Shown here in pieces: positions 53,897 through 61,984 of a stretch of 64,000 bases of DNA. The DNA is taken from contig NZ_CP095501.1 in the NCBI RefSeq assembly GCF_023100725.1, positions 558,001 to 622,000 of the forward strand, written 5' to 3'. A program made the translations under genes and the position numbers. Every line of letters starts with the position of its first letter. Position 1 is the first letter of the stretch. Under the pieces are notes generated by a model. It was not told the origin of the DNA. It searched no databases and saw nothing but the letters and a program-made list of their open reading frames with translations. This DNA is from Arthrobacter antioxidans. GTDB taxonomy: Bacteria; Actinomycetota; Actinomycetes; Actinomycetales; Micrococcaceae.

Positions 53897-55084
53897 TCAG
53901 GCCGGCCGTCCCCGCTCGATGGCGGCCAGCACCGCGAGCCCGCCGAGGAGCGCCCAGAAGGCCCCGCCGATCCCGAGGACCGACAGGCCGGACGCCGCGA
54001 GGAGGAACGTCACGGCGCCGCTCATGCGACCCGTCGCATCGCGGAAGGACGCCGTCACCGCCGTCGCCATGGTGCCGATCAGGGCGAGCCCGGCCACCGC
54101 CTCCACGAGCCCGGCGGGTGCGGCGCCCACGACGACGACGAGCGCGCCCGAGCAGCCGGCGAGCACCAGGTAGGACAGCCCCGCCGTGAGGGCCGCGATC
54201 CACCGGCGGTCGCGGTCCTCACCCGCCCCCTCGCCGGCGGACAGTGCGGCCGACAGGGCTGCGAGGTTGACCGCGTGTCCGCCGAAGGGCGCGACGACCG
54301 CGGTCCCCGCTCCCGTGACGGCCAGGGCGGACCGCCAGGGGGCCTCGTAGCCGAAGGACGAGAGCACGGCCACGCCCGGGAGGTTCTGCGACGCCATGGT
54401 GACCACATAGAGGGGCAGGGCGATGCCGATGACGGCGGCCGGCTCGATGTCCGGGACGGTGAACGCCACGGACGGCACCAGGGACGAGGACTCGATCGCT
54501 GTGCCCGCGAGGCCGAGCTGGACGCCGATCACGGCGAGGGCCGCGACGAGCGCGAGGGGGACCGACCACTTCGGGGCGAGGGCCGATGCTGCGAGCCAGA
54601 CGAGGATCACGGGGAGCACCAGGTGCGGGATGGTGCCGATCGACTGGAACGGCGCCAGGCACAGGGGGAGCAGCACGCCCGCGAGCATCGCCTGCGCGAG
54701 GTGCTGCGGGATGCGGGCCACCAGCCGGCCCAGCCACGGCACCGCCGCGGTCAGCGCGATGAGGACGCCGGTGACCAGGAAGGCGCCGACCGCCGCGGGC
54801 CAGCCGCCGGACGGGATGCTGGCACCGGCGAGCAGCGCGGCCCCCGGCGTGGACCACGAGAGCGTGACGGGGATGCGGTAGCGCAGCGACAGCAGGACGA
54901 TCCCGAGGCCCACGACGACGGTCAGCGCCAGCAGGCCCGAGGCGGCCTGGTCCTCGGACGCCCCCGTGGCCCGCAGGCCGGCGAGCACGACGGCGAACGA
55001 CGACGTGAAGCCCACCAGGGCCGTGACGATACCGGCGAGGACGGGTTCGTGCAGGCCGGGCCGGACGGAGGATCTGGTGTGCAC
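53897..55084 (-). CDS. benE: BenE-type benzoate:H+ symporter family protein
   Basis: A 395-residue permease with 11-12 hydrophobic helices. BenE signatures include 'LSWSTPGAALLAG', 'PLYVVTMASQNLPGVAVLSSFGYE' (about residue 230, cited by its ends) and 'FGGHAVNLAALSAAL'. The true substrate may not be benzoate, since the related E. coli YdcO is also uncharacterised. Start GTG 55084 has an AGGAGT site 6 bases upstream. It is divergent from an XRE-cupin gene, the same arrangement as ydcO-sutR in E. coli. Confidence 0.88.
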   Translation of the reverse strand: MHTRSSVRPGLHEPVLAGIVTALVGFTSSFAVVLAGLRATGASEDQAASGLLALTVVVGLGIVLLSLRYRIPVTLSWSTPGAALLAGASIPSGGWPAAVGAFLVTGVLIALTAAVPWLGRLVARIPQHLAQAMLAGVLLPLCLAPFQSIGTIPHLVLPVILVWLAASALAPKWSVPLALVAALAVIGVQLGLAGTAIESSSLVPSVAFTVPDIEPAAVIGIALPLYVVTMASQNLPGVAVLSSFGYEAPWRSALAVTGAGTAVVAPFGGHAVNLAALSAALSAGEGAGEDRDRRWIAALTAGLSYLVLAGCSGALVVVVGAAPAGLVEAVAGLALIGTMATAVTASFRDATGRMSGAVTFLLAASGLSVLGIGGAFWALLGGLAVLAAIERGRPA

Positions 55085-55125
55085 CGGGGGACTCCTGTCG
55101 GATGGGCCGTCGCGCCGCCCACACT

Positions 55126-55143
55126 CGTTCTGTATACGGAACG
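55126..55143. promoter_or_regulatory. Palindromic operator candidate between benE and XRE-cupin gene
   Basis: CGTTC-T-GTATAC-G-GAACG, 18 bases, palindromic except one pair. It overlaps the -35 position of the regulator promoter, so autorepression plus control of benE is a reasonable inference. Confidence 0.55.
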
Positions 55144-55150
55144 GCCAGCG

Positions 55151-55156
55151 TAGGAT
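55151..55156 (+). promoter_or_regulatory. -10 element TAGGAT, probable leaderless promoter
   Basis: TAGGAT 6 bases before the ATG at 55163; a TTCTGT -35-like hexamer lies 17 bases upstream, inside the palindrome. Confidence 0.5.
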
Positions 55157-55162
55157 GCAGGG

Positions 55163-55717
55163 ATGCCCGAGGACAAACCGGACCGCAATGCGTCGCTCCG
55201 CTCCGCCGTCGCCCGCAGGATCACACGGCTGCGCCAGGACCGAGGGCTCTCCCTCAGTGCCCTTGCCCTGCAGGCCGGCATCGGGAAGGGCACGCTGTCC
55301 GAGCTGGAGGCGGGAACCCGGAATCCGACCCTCGAGACGCTCTACGCGCTCGCAGGCCCCCTGGGGGTGCCGCTTACCGGACTCGTGGGGGACGGGACGG
55401 GGCGCGGTATCACCGACGGCGTCGTGGAGGCCCGGCTGCTCACGGTCCGCACGCACGACGACGGCGGTACTACCGAGGTCTTCTGGCTCACCATCGCCTC
55501 GACGGGGACGCGCGTGTCACCGGCCCACGGACCGGGAACCGTGGAGCACTTCCGGGTGGTGCGCGGCAGCGCACGCGTGGGTGTGCTCGGCGACGAGCAG
55601 GACGCGGGAGCCGGCGGCGCGCTGTCCTGGCGCGGGGATGCAGCGCACTCCTACGCGTCGACGGACGGGATCACGGAAGGGGTCCTGACCATCGAGACCC
55701 CGGCGCCCCGAGGCTGA
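55163..55717 (+). CDS. XRE-family regulator with cupin domain (SutR-like)
   Basis: A 184-residue transcription factor. Residues about 14-70 are the helix-turn-helix ('LSLSALALQAGIGKGTLSEL', 'GTRNPTLETLYALAG'); residues 105-180 are a cupin-like beta barrel ('VEHFRVVRGSARVGVL', 'WRGDAAHSYAS'). It probably controls benE and itself; the position of the palindrome supports this. The leaderless start agrees with the absence of a ribosome site. Confidence 0.88.
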   Translation: MPEDKPDRNASLRSAVARRITRLRQDRGLSLSALALQAGIGKGTLSELEAGTRNPTLETLYALAGPLGVPLTGLVGDGTGRGITDGVVEARLLTVRTHDDGGTTEVFWLTIASTGTRVSPAHGPGTVEHFRVVRGSARVGVLGDEQDAGAGGALSWRGDAAHSYASTDGITEGVLTIETPAPRG

Positions 55718-55750
55718 CCAGGCGCAGGTCATGCGGTGATCAGGCGCCGG

Positions 55751-55909
55751 TCAGACGTTGCGCGGCTGCTCGAGCCGGCGCTGGATGCCCTCGAGCTCGT
55801 CGCTGAGGACCTGCAGGCGGGCGGAGTTCTGCTCCACCGCGAGCTCGCGGACGAGGAGGTCCTGGCGCTCGCGGAGCGCGGCTTCGGAGGTCGGGAGGTC
55901 GCTGGGCAT
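55751..55909 (-). CDS. Small putative coiled-coil protein (52 residues)
   Basis: A short gene of 52 codons, sequence starting MPSDLPTSEAAL and ending RRLEQPRNV. From residue 12 on, nearly every position fits an amphipathic helix (RQDLLVRELAVEQ, then LQVLSDELEGIQRRLEQ), typical of a coiled coil. Codon use is GC3-rich like its neighbours. It lies 45 bases downstream of the SDR gene in the same direction, so it may be the tail of the ethanolamine-type operon. The start has no strong ribosome site, so its expression is uncertain. Confidence 0.5.
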   Translation of the reverse strand: MPSDLPTSEAALRERQDLLVRELAVEQNSARLQVLSDELEGIQRRLEQPRNV

Positions 55910-55954
55910 GTGCCCAGTCAAGCAGATCCGGCGCGGGCGTGGGGCCGAACTGCG

Positions 55955-56752
55955 TCACAGGGGCGTGACGTAGGCGCCGGCGATGCCGCCGTCGACCATG
56001 AACTGACTCGCCGTGATGAAGGACGAGTCGTCCGAGGCCAGGAAGGCGACGGCGGCAGCCAGTTCGTCGGGTTCGGCGAAGCGCCCCAGCGGGACATGGA
56101 CGAGCCGGCGCCGGGCCTGTTCCGCGTCGCTCGCGAACAGCTCCTGCAGCAGGGGCGTGTTCACGGGTCCCGGGCAGAGCGCGTTCACCCGGATCCCCTG
56201 TCGGGCGAACTGCACCCCCAGCTCACGGCTCATGGACAGCACGCCGCCCTTGGACGCGGAGTAGGAGATCTGGGACGTGGCGGCGCCGAGGACCGCCACG
56301 AACGAGGCCGTGTTGATGATGGACCCGCGTCCCTGCGCCTGCATGTAGGGCAGGACGTGCTTGCAGCAGTAGTACACGCTCGTCAGGTTCACCTCCTGGA
56401 CACGGCGCCAGGCATCGATCCCCGTGTCGAGGATGGAGGAGTCGTCGTCGGGCGAGATCCCTGCGTTGTTGAAGGCGATGTCGATGGAGCCGTAGGTCGC
56501 GACGGCGAACGCGTACATGCCCCGGACGTCGTCCTCGCTGGTGACGTCGGCGCGGATGAAGCTGCCGCCGAACTGCTCCGCCAGCCCCTCCCCGACGGCG
56601 TCCGGACAGATGTCACCGATCACCACGTGCGCTCCCTCGTGGGCGAGGCGCCGGGCCGTGGCCAGGCCGATCCCCGAGGCGCCCCCCGTGATGACCGCCG
56701 TCCGCCCCTGGAGGCGGTTGGTCACGAGTCCGTTGTAGGGCAGGGCTGTCAT
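55955..56752 (-). CDS. SDR-family dehydrogenase, candidate gamma-glutamyl-ethanolamide dehydrogenase
   Basis: A 265-residue classical SDR. The cofactor motif 'TGGASGIGLATARRL' is at about residues 22-36, Asp in 'VIGDICPDA' points to NAD+, and the catalytic Ser-Tyr-Lys are in 'TASFVAV' and 'YSASKGGV'. It is the fifth gene of the minus-strand operon. In this context I infer oxidation of the alcohol end of gamma-glutamylethanolamide to the aldehyde, replacing the PuuB oxidase of the putrescine route. GAGGAGTGCC precedes the ATG at 56752. Confidence 0.88.
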   Translation of the reverse strand: MTALPYNGLVTNRLQGRTAVITGGASGIGLATARRLAHEGAHVVIGDICPDAVGEGLAEQFGGSFIRADVTSEDDVRGMYAFAVATYGSIDIAFNNAGISPDDDSSILDTGIDAWRRVQEVNLTSVYYCCKHVLPYMQAQGRGSIINTASFVAVLGAATSQISYSASKGGVLSMSRELGVQFARQGIRVNALCPGPVNTPLLQELFASDAEQARRRLVHVPLGRFAEPDELAAAVAFLASDDSSFITASQFMVDGGIAGAYVTPL

Positions 56753-56780
56753 GGCACTCCTCATGGTCGATGGACGCCTG

Positions 56781-58163
56781 TCAGGCGTCGGTGGAAAGGA
56801 AGACGTTCTTGGTCTCGCTGAACGCGTCGAGGGCCTGTGGGCCCAGTTCGCGGCCGAGGCCGGACTGCTTGAAACCGCCGAAGGGGGTGGAATACCGGAC
56901 GGAGGAGTGCGAGTTCACGGAGAGATTCCCGGCGTCGATGGCCCGTGAGACGCGGAGCGCACGGCCGACGTCGCGGGTCCAGATGGACCCGGACAGTCCG
57001 TAGGCCGAGTCGTTGGCGATCCGCACGGCATCCGCTTCGTCCTCGAACGGCACCACGCAGACCACCGGGCCGAAGATCTCGTCGGTGAAGGCAGCGGACC
57101 GCGGATCCGACGGCGTGATGACGGTGGGCGGGAACCAGAAGCCGGGTCCGGCGGGGGCGGAGCCCTGGAAGGCGACGTCGGCCACGGCCTTCCCGTCCGC
57201 GGCGTAGACGAATCGCGCCACGGAGTCGCGCTGGGCGGCCGAGATCAGCGGCCCCATGTGCGTGTCCTCCCGGCTCGGATCACCCACCCGGACGGACTCC
57301 ACCGCGGCTCCGAGCATGCCCAGGACGTCGTCGTAGACGGACCTCTGGACGAGCACCCGGGACCGGGCACAGCAGTCCTGCCCGGCATTGTCGAAAGCGC
57401 CGTCGGGCACGGCTGCGGCGGCTTTCTCCAGGTCCGCATCGGCGAAGATGACGTTGGCGCTCTTCCCCCCGAGCTCGAGGGTCACGCGCTTGACCTGGTC
57501 CGCGCAGCCCGCCATGATCTGCTTGCCCACGCCGGTGGAACCCGTGAAGACGACCTTGCGCACCATGGGGTGGGTGACGAAGCGGGCTCCGACGACGGAA
57601 CCCTTGCCCGGCAGGACGGTGAAGACGCCCTCCGGGATCCCGGCCTGCAGGGCGAGCTCACCGAGCCGTATCGCCGTCAGGGGGGTGAGCTCGGCCGGTT
57701 TCAGGACCACCGTGTTGCCGGCGGCAAGCGCCGGCGCGAACCCCCACGCGGCGATGGGCATGGGGAAGTTCCACGGCACGATGATGCCGACGACGCCGAG
57801 CGGTTCGTGGAACGTGACATTCACTCCACCCGCGACGGGGATCTGCTGCCCGCTATGGCGTTCGGGGGCTGCGGAGTAGTACATCAGGACGTCACGCACG
57901 TTGCCGGCCTCCCAGCGTGCGTTCCCGATCGTGTGGCCGGCGTTGGACACCTCGAGCGCGGCGAGCGCCTCGATCTCCGCGTCGACGGCCGCCGCGAACC
58001 GCCGCAGCAGCAGTGCGCGGTCCGCCGGGGACACCCGCCGCCAGGCGGGGAAGGCGTCGGCCGCCCGCAGGATCGCGGCATCGGCATCCTCGAGTCCTGC
58101 CATGGCGACCGTGCCGATGGCTTCCTCCGTCGCAGGGTCGAGGATCTGGTGGGTGGAGCTCAT
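56781..58163 (-). CDS. Aldehyde dehydrogenase (PuuC-like)
   Basis: A 460-residue NAD(P)-dependent aldehyde dehydrogenase. The oxyanion Asn is in 'IVPWNFPMPIAAWG', the NAD-binding 'FTGSTGVGKQI' follows, the general base Glu is in 'LELGGKS' and the catalytic Cys is in 'GQDCCARSRV'. The conserved C-terminal end is 'EIFGPVVCVVPF'. I infer oxidation of a gamma-glutamyl aldehyde to the acid. ATG 58163 overlaps the hydrolase stop (ATGA). The N-terminus is shorter than in many ALDHs, which is consistent with the PuuC/GabD-like group. Confidence 0.93.
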   Translation of the reverse strand: MSSTHQILDPATEEAIGTVAMAGLEDADAAILRAADAFPAWRRVSPADRALLLRRFAAAVDAEIEALAALEVSNAGHTIGNARWEAGNVRDVLMYYSAAPERHSGQQIPVAGGVNVTFHEPLGVVGIIVPWNFPMPIAAWGFAPALAAGNTVVLKPAELTPLTAIRLGELALQAGIPEGVFTVLPGKGSVVGARFVTHPMVRKVVFTGSTGVGKQIMAGCADQVKRVTLELGGKSANVIFADADLEKAAAAVPDGAFDNAGQDCCARSRVLVQRSVYDDVLGMLGAAVESVRVGDPSREDTHMGPLISAAQRDSVARFVYAADGKAVADVAFQGSAPAGPGFWFPPTVITPSDPRSAAFTDEIFGPVVCVVPFEDEADAVRIANDSAYGLSGSIWTRDVGRALRVSRAIDAGNLSVNSHSSVRYSTPFGGFKQSGLGRELGPQALDAFSETKNVFLSTDA

Positions 58164-58930
58164 GACGCGGTCCTTTCCGGGGCGCTGCGGTGGAGTGCAT
58201 AGGTGCGGGCAGCGTCGACGAAGCCGCCGAACAGGCGCCTGTCCTGCCCGTTCTCCTCGGGATGGAACTGGACGCCGAGGGTCCAGCCGGCAGGGCCTCC
58301 GGCCGCCGCTTCGACGACCTCCACCGTCCCGTCGGCGGCCAGGGCCGTCACGCACAGCCCCTCGGCGATCCTGTCCAGGCCCTGGTGGTGGTAGCACGGG
58401 CTCGACGCCCGCTTGCCCAGCAGCTGCCGGGCGATGGAGCCGGGTTCGGTGGTGAAGTCGACGCTGCCGAAGACACCCGGCGCGGGCTGGTACAGCGCCG
58501 CATCCTTCCGCACCTCGGGCAGGTGCTGGTGCAGCGTGCCGCCGAGGGCGACGTTGAGGATCTGCGCCCCCCGGCAGATCGCGAAGAGGGGCATGCCCGC
58601 GGCCAGCGCCGCCCGCGTCAGGGCGAGATCGTGGTCGTCGCGCTCCGGCTGGGCCACCGTGGTCGGATGCGGGGCGGCGCCGTAGTGCACAGGGTCCACG
58701 TCCACCCCGCCGATGACGATCAGACCGTCGAGGACGCCGACGACGCCCGGGTCGGTGCCCACGGGTGGCAGCAGGAGGGGGGTTCCGCCGGCCTCCACGA
58801 CGGCGCGCACGTAGGCGCCCGGGACGATGGCCGCGGTGCCGTCCCAGACGCCCCAGGCGGCGGACTGCCAGTAGGTGGTGAGGCCGACCCTGGGCCGGTA
58901 GGTACCCTGCGCGGGCTCGGTCGTCACCAT
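58160..58930 (-). CDS. Class I glutamine amidotransferase-like hydrolase (PuuD family)
   Basis: A 256-residue peptidase C26 enzyme. PuuD hydrolyses the gamma-glutamyl amide bond. The nucleophile Cys is in 'FAICRGAQILNVALGG' and the His/Glu of the triad in 'LGVQFHPEE'. Family length is about 254. It overlaps the aldehyde dehydrogenase gene by 4 bases and lies 6 bases after GlnA. In the proposed route it would release glutamate and glycine from gamma-glutamylglycine; for putrescine-derived gamma-glutamyl-GABA it would release GABA. Confidence 0.9.
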   Translation of the reverse strand: MVTTEPAQGTYRPRVGLTTYWQSAAWGVWDGTAAIVPGAYVRAVVEAGGTPLLLPPVGTDPGVVGVLDGLIVIGGVDVDPVHYGAAPHPTTVAQPERDDHDLALTRAALAAGMPLFAICRGAQILNVALGGTLHQHLPEVRKDAALYQPAPGVFGSVDFTTEPGSIARQLLGKRASSPCYHHQGLDRIAEGLCVTALAADGTVEVVEAAAGGPAGWTLGVQFHPEENGQDRRLFGGFVDAARTYALHRSAPERTAS

Positions 58931-58936
58931 GACGCC

Positions 58937-60310
58937 CTAGTGTCGTTCAAACCCGCGCCGCACTTCCCAGTCCGTCACGGCCGCGTTGAACTGCGCCAGC
59001 TCGACGTCGGCGTAGTGGGTGTAGTGCTCCACCACCTCGTCGCCGAAGACCTCCCGCGCGATCGCGGAGCCGGCGAAGAGATCGCGCGCCTCCTTCATCG
59101 TGGCGGGCACGTGTTCGGCGTCGGACAGGTAGGCGTTGCCGTCCATCCGTGGTGGCAGCTCCAGCTCGTTCTCGACGCCGTACAGGCCGCCGGCGAGCAT
59201 CGCGGCCAGCGCGAGGTAGGGGTTCGCATCCGCGCCCGGGAGCCGGTTCTCCAGGCGGGCGGAGGAGCCGTGGCCCACGAGGCGGACGGAACAGGTCCGG
59301 TTGTCCAGCCCCCAGGCCACCGCGGTCGGTGCGAAGGAGCCTTCGGAGAAGCGCTTGTAGGAATTGATGTTGGGTGCGTAGAAGAGCGTGAACTCGCGCA
59401 TGGTGGCGAGGACCCCCGCGATGAAGTGGTCGTAGAGCGGGGTGCGCTGGTTCCCGGCCTCGTCCCAGAACACGAGTCCGCCGTCGTCGCTCCGGAGGGA
59501 CATGTGGATGTGGCAGGAGGAGCCCTCCCGCTGGTTCGGCTTGGCCATGAAGGTCACCGACTGCCCGCGCTGCGACGCCATCTCCTTCGCCGACAGCTTG
59601 TAGACACTGTGGTTGTCGGCCGTCACGACGACGTCGTCGTACTTGAACGCGATTTCGTGCTGGCCGAAGTTGCACTCGCCCTTGGCCGATTCGACGATCA
59701 TGCCCGCCTGGTACATCGCGTTGCGGATGTCGCGCAGCAGCGGTTCGACGCGCAGGGAGCCCAGGATGGAGTAGTCGACGTTGTACTGGTTGGCCGGGAC
59801 GAGATCGCGGTAGTGCTTGAGGCCGGCGTCCTCGAACGAGTCGTTGTAGATGATGAACTCGAGCTCCGTCCCCGAGAATGCCCGCATGCCCCGGGCCGCG
59901 GCCCGCGCAGCCTGGGCCTTGAGGATGCTGCGCGGTGCCACCTGGACCGGCCCGCCGCTGGTGAAGGACAGGTCCGACTGGATCATGACCGTGCCCTCCC
60001 GATAGGGCAGGCGTCGGATGGTGTCGAGGTCCAGGTCGAACACCATGTCCCCGTACCCGGTCTCCCAACTCGACATCGCATAGCCGTCCACGGTGTTCAT
60101 GTCGGTATCCACGGCCAGCAGATAGTTGCACCCCTCGGTGCCGTGACCGAGGACGGTGTCGAGGAAGAACCGGCCGTGGATCACCTTGCCCTGCAGCCTG
60201 CCCTGCATGTCGGTGAACGCCAGGACCACCGAGTCGATCTCACCCGCCTGGATGGCCGAGGTGAGCTGGTCGACGGTGAGCATGCGTTCGCTGCGGGGAT
60301 GCGGGTCCAT
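58937..60310 (-). CDS. Glutamine synthetase family gamma-glutamyl-amine ligase (GlnA4/PuuA-like)
   Basis: A 457-residue glutamine synthetase-fold enzyme. Conserved metal and substrate regions are 'GTELEFIIYNDSF' (about residue 145), 'ECNFGQHEIAFKYDD', 'SSCHIHMSL' and 'RLPGADANPYLALAAMLAGG'. Unlike true GlnA it lacks the adenylylation-loop tyrosine context I would expect ('NLYDLPPE'). Paralogues ligate glutamate to putrescine (PuuA) or ethanolamine (GlnA4 of Streptomyces). The neighbouring ethanolamine-type permease and SDR favour ethanolamine. ATG 60310. Confidence 0.9.
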   Translation of the reverse strand: MDPHPRSERMLTVDQLTSAIQAGEIDSVVLAFTDMQGRLQGKVIHGRFFLDTVLGHGTEGCNYLLAVDTDMNTVDGYAMSSWETGYGDMVFDLDLDTIRRLPYREGTVMIQSDLSFTSGGPVQVAPRSILKAQAARAAARGMRAFSGTELEFIIYNDSFEDAGLKHYRDLVPANQYNVDYSILGSLRVEPLLRDIRNAMYQAGMIVESAKGECNFGQHEIAFKYDDVVVTADNHSVYKLSAKEMASQRGQSVTFMAKPNQREGSSCHIHMSLRSDDGGLVFWDEAGNQRTPLYDHFIAGVLATMREFTLFYAPNINSYKRFSEGSFAPTAVAWGLDNRTCSVRLVGHGSSARLENRLPGADANPYLALAAMLAGGLYGVENELELPPRMDGNAYLSDAEHVPATMKEARDLFAGSAIAREVFGDEVVEHYTHYADVELAQFNAAVTDWEVRRGFERH

Positions 60311-60364
60311 GAGCTTCCTTCTGTCGTTTCGGGGTGTCGTCGTCGCGGGTCGGACGGGATCGGG

Positions 60365-61798
60365 TCAGGCCAGGTCCTGCTCCTCCTTCTCCAGCAGGGC
60401 GAATTCCTCCTCCGGGGCGCTCGCTACCAGGTGGTGGCGGCTGTAGAACCAGAAGTAGGCGAGCGCGCCGAGGAAGATGGCGGCGGTGATGGAGGCCGCG
60501 AGGATGTCGACGAAGAAGGTGGCCACCAGGGCGACGACGGCGAGGACGAGGGCGATGCCCGTGGTGACCACACCGCCCGGCGTGCGGTAGCCCCGCTCGA
60601 GTCCGGGTTCCCGCACCCTCAGGAGGATGTGCGACAGGTTCAGCAGGACGTAGGACACGGTGGCACCGAAGACGGCGATGTTGATGAGCAGCCCGCCGTT
60701 GCCCGTCAGTGCGGCGAGCAGGAAACCGATGGTCCCCGGGACGAGGAGCGCCACCCAGGGCGTGTGGCGCTTCGAGGTGAGGGAGAGGACGCGGGGGAGG
60801 TAGCCGGCCCTCGAGAGGGCGAAGAGTTGCCGCGAGTAGGCGTAGACGATCGAGAAGAAGCTGGCGACGAGGCCGGCGAGCCCTGCGTAGTTGACGAAGT
60901 CGGCGAGGAAGGAGTCCCCGCCCGCCGCCGCACGCAACGCTTCCGGCAGTGGGGAGTCCGACTGGCCCATCGCTTCGGCGCCTGCCGCCCCCGGCACCAG
61001 GAAGAGCATGAGCGCGCCGAAGACCAGGAGCAGCAGCATGGCGACGATGATGCCCCGGGGCATGTCCCGTTTCGGGTCGTTGGATTCCTCGGCGGCGAGG
61101 GGGACGCCCTCGATGGCCAGGAAGAACCAGATCCCGAACACCAGCGCGGCGAGGACGCCGGAGAACCCGTAGGGCAGGAAGGCGGACGCCCCGGCCGACC
61201 CGTCGGGGACGATGTCGAAGAGGTTGGCGGTCTCGAAGTGCGGCAGGAGTCCGATGACGGTCACCACCAGGGCGATGACGGCGACCACGGTGATGCCGAA
61301 GATCAGCTTGAGCGCCTCGCCGACGCCCCAGAGGTGGATCCCGATGAACACCACGTAGGTGACCAGGTAGACCGGCCACGAGTTGGTGATGCCGAAGAGT
61401 CCGAGCGCCTCGATGTAGCCACCGATGAACGTGGCGATCGCGGCCGGTGCGACCGCATATTCGATCAGTACCGCCATGCCCGTGGCGAAGCCTCCGAGCG
61501 GGCCGAGGGCGCGGCGGGCGAACCCGTAGCCGGCGCCGGCCGTCGGGAGCGTCGATGACATCTCGGCGAGACCGAAGACCATGCAGGTGTACATGATGCC
61601 CATCAGGATGAAGGCGATGAGCAGGCCGCCCCAGCCGCCTTCGGCGAGTCCGAGGTTCCAGCCGGAGAAGTCCCCCGAGATGACGTAGGCGACGCCGAGC
61701 CCTGCCAGCAGGACCCAGCCGGCGGCCCCGCTCTTGAGCTTCCGGTGCTTGTGGTACTGGTCGTCGACGGCGGTGTAATCGATGTTCCTGTGTGCCAC
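60365..61798 (-). CDS. eat: Ethanolamine permease-like APC transporter
   Basis: A 477-residue APC permease with twelve helices. Its first helix block 'VAYVISGDFSGWNLGLAEGG' and 'GAGYGFARRALGPLGGFATG' resemble the ethanolamine permease subfamily rather than PuuP. Start is GTG 61798, since AAGGGG lies 6 bases upstream; it begins 'VAHRNIDYTAVDD'. It is the first gene of the operon and is divergent from the FadR regulator. Import of ethanolamine is my preferred function. Confidence 0.85.
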   Translation of the reverse strand: MAHRNIDYTAVDDQYHKHRKLKSGAAGWVLLAGLGVAYVISGDFSGWNLGLAEGGWGGLLIAFILMGIMYTCMVFGLAEMSSTLPTAGAGYGFARRALGPLGGFATGMAVLIEYAVAPAAIATFIGGYIEALGLFGITNSWPVYLVTYVVFIGIHLWGVGEALKLIFGITVVAVIALVVTVIGLLPHFETANLFDIVPDGSAGASAFLPYGFSGVLAALVFGIWFFLAIEGVPLAAEESNDPKRDMPRGIIVAMLLLLVFGALMLFLVPGAAGAEAMGQSDSPLPEALRAAAGGDSFLADFVNYAGLAGLVASFFSIVYAYSRQLFALSRAGYLPRVLSLTSKRHTPWVALLVPGTIGFLLAALTGNGGLLINIAVFGATVSYVLLNLSHILLRVREPGLERGYRTPGGVVTTGIALVLAVVALVATFFVDILAASITAAIFLGALAYFWFYSRHHLVASAPEEEFALLEKEEQDLA

Positions 61799-61876
61799 GT
61801 GTACCCCTTGGTTGGACGGCCGGATGGAGGACGGGTAGGGCGGGCCTTTCTCGGCGGAGCGGATTCCCGCCGACGA

Positions 61877-61900
61877 CATTGGACTGAAATCAGTCCAATG
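61877..61900. promoter_or_regulatory. Perfect operator between the permease operon and the FadR-type regulator
   Basis: CATTGGACTGA (61877-61887), AA, TCAGTCCAATG (61890-61900). The 11-base arms are exact and contain TTGGACT/AGTCCAA, the type of operator used by FadR-like GntR proteins. It lies 79 bases before GTG 61798 and 84 bases before ATG 61985. A CATAAT box (61906-61911) may be the regulator -10. Confidence 0.75.
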
Positions 61901-61984
61901 AGTGCCATAATGGTCGTCCCACCGCTCGAAATCGTCAAGAGGTGGCAGGCAGGAGCGGCACCGGCCGATGCGTGAGGTGTGGGC

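Noticed and set aside
55955-61798. Classical putrescine (Puu) catabolic operon
   Set aside because: PuuA-, PuuC- and PuuD-like proteins are present but the PuuB oxidase is not, and the permease resembles the ethanolamine type. I keep putrescine only as an alternative.
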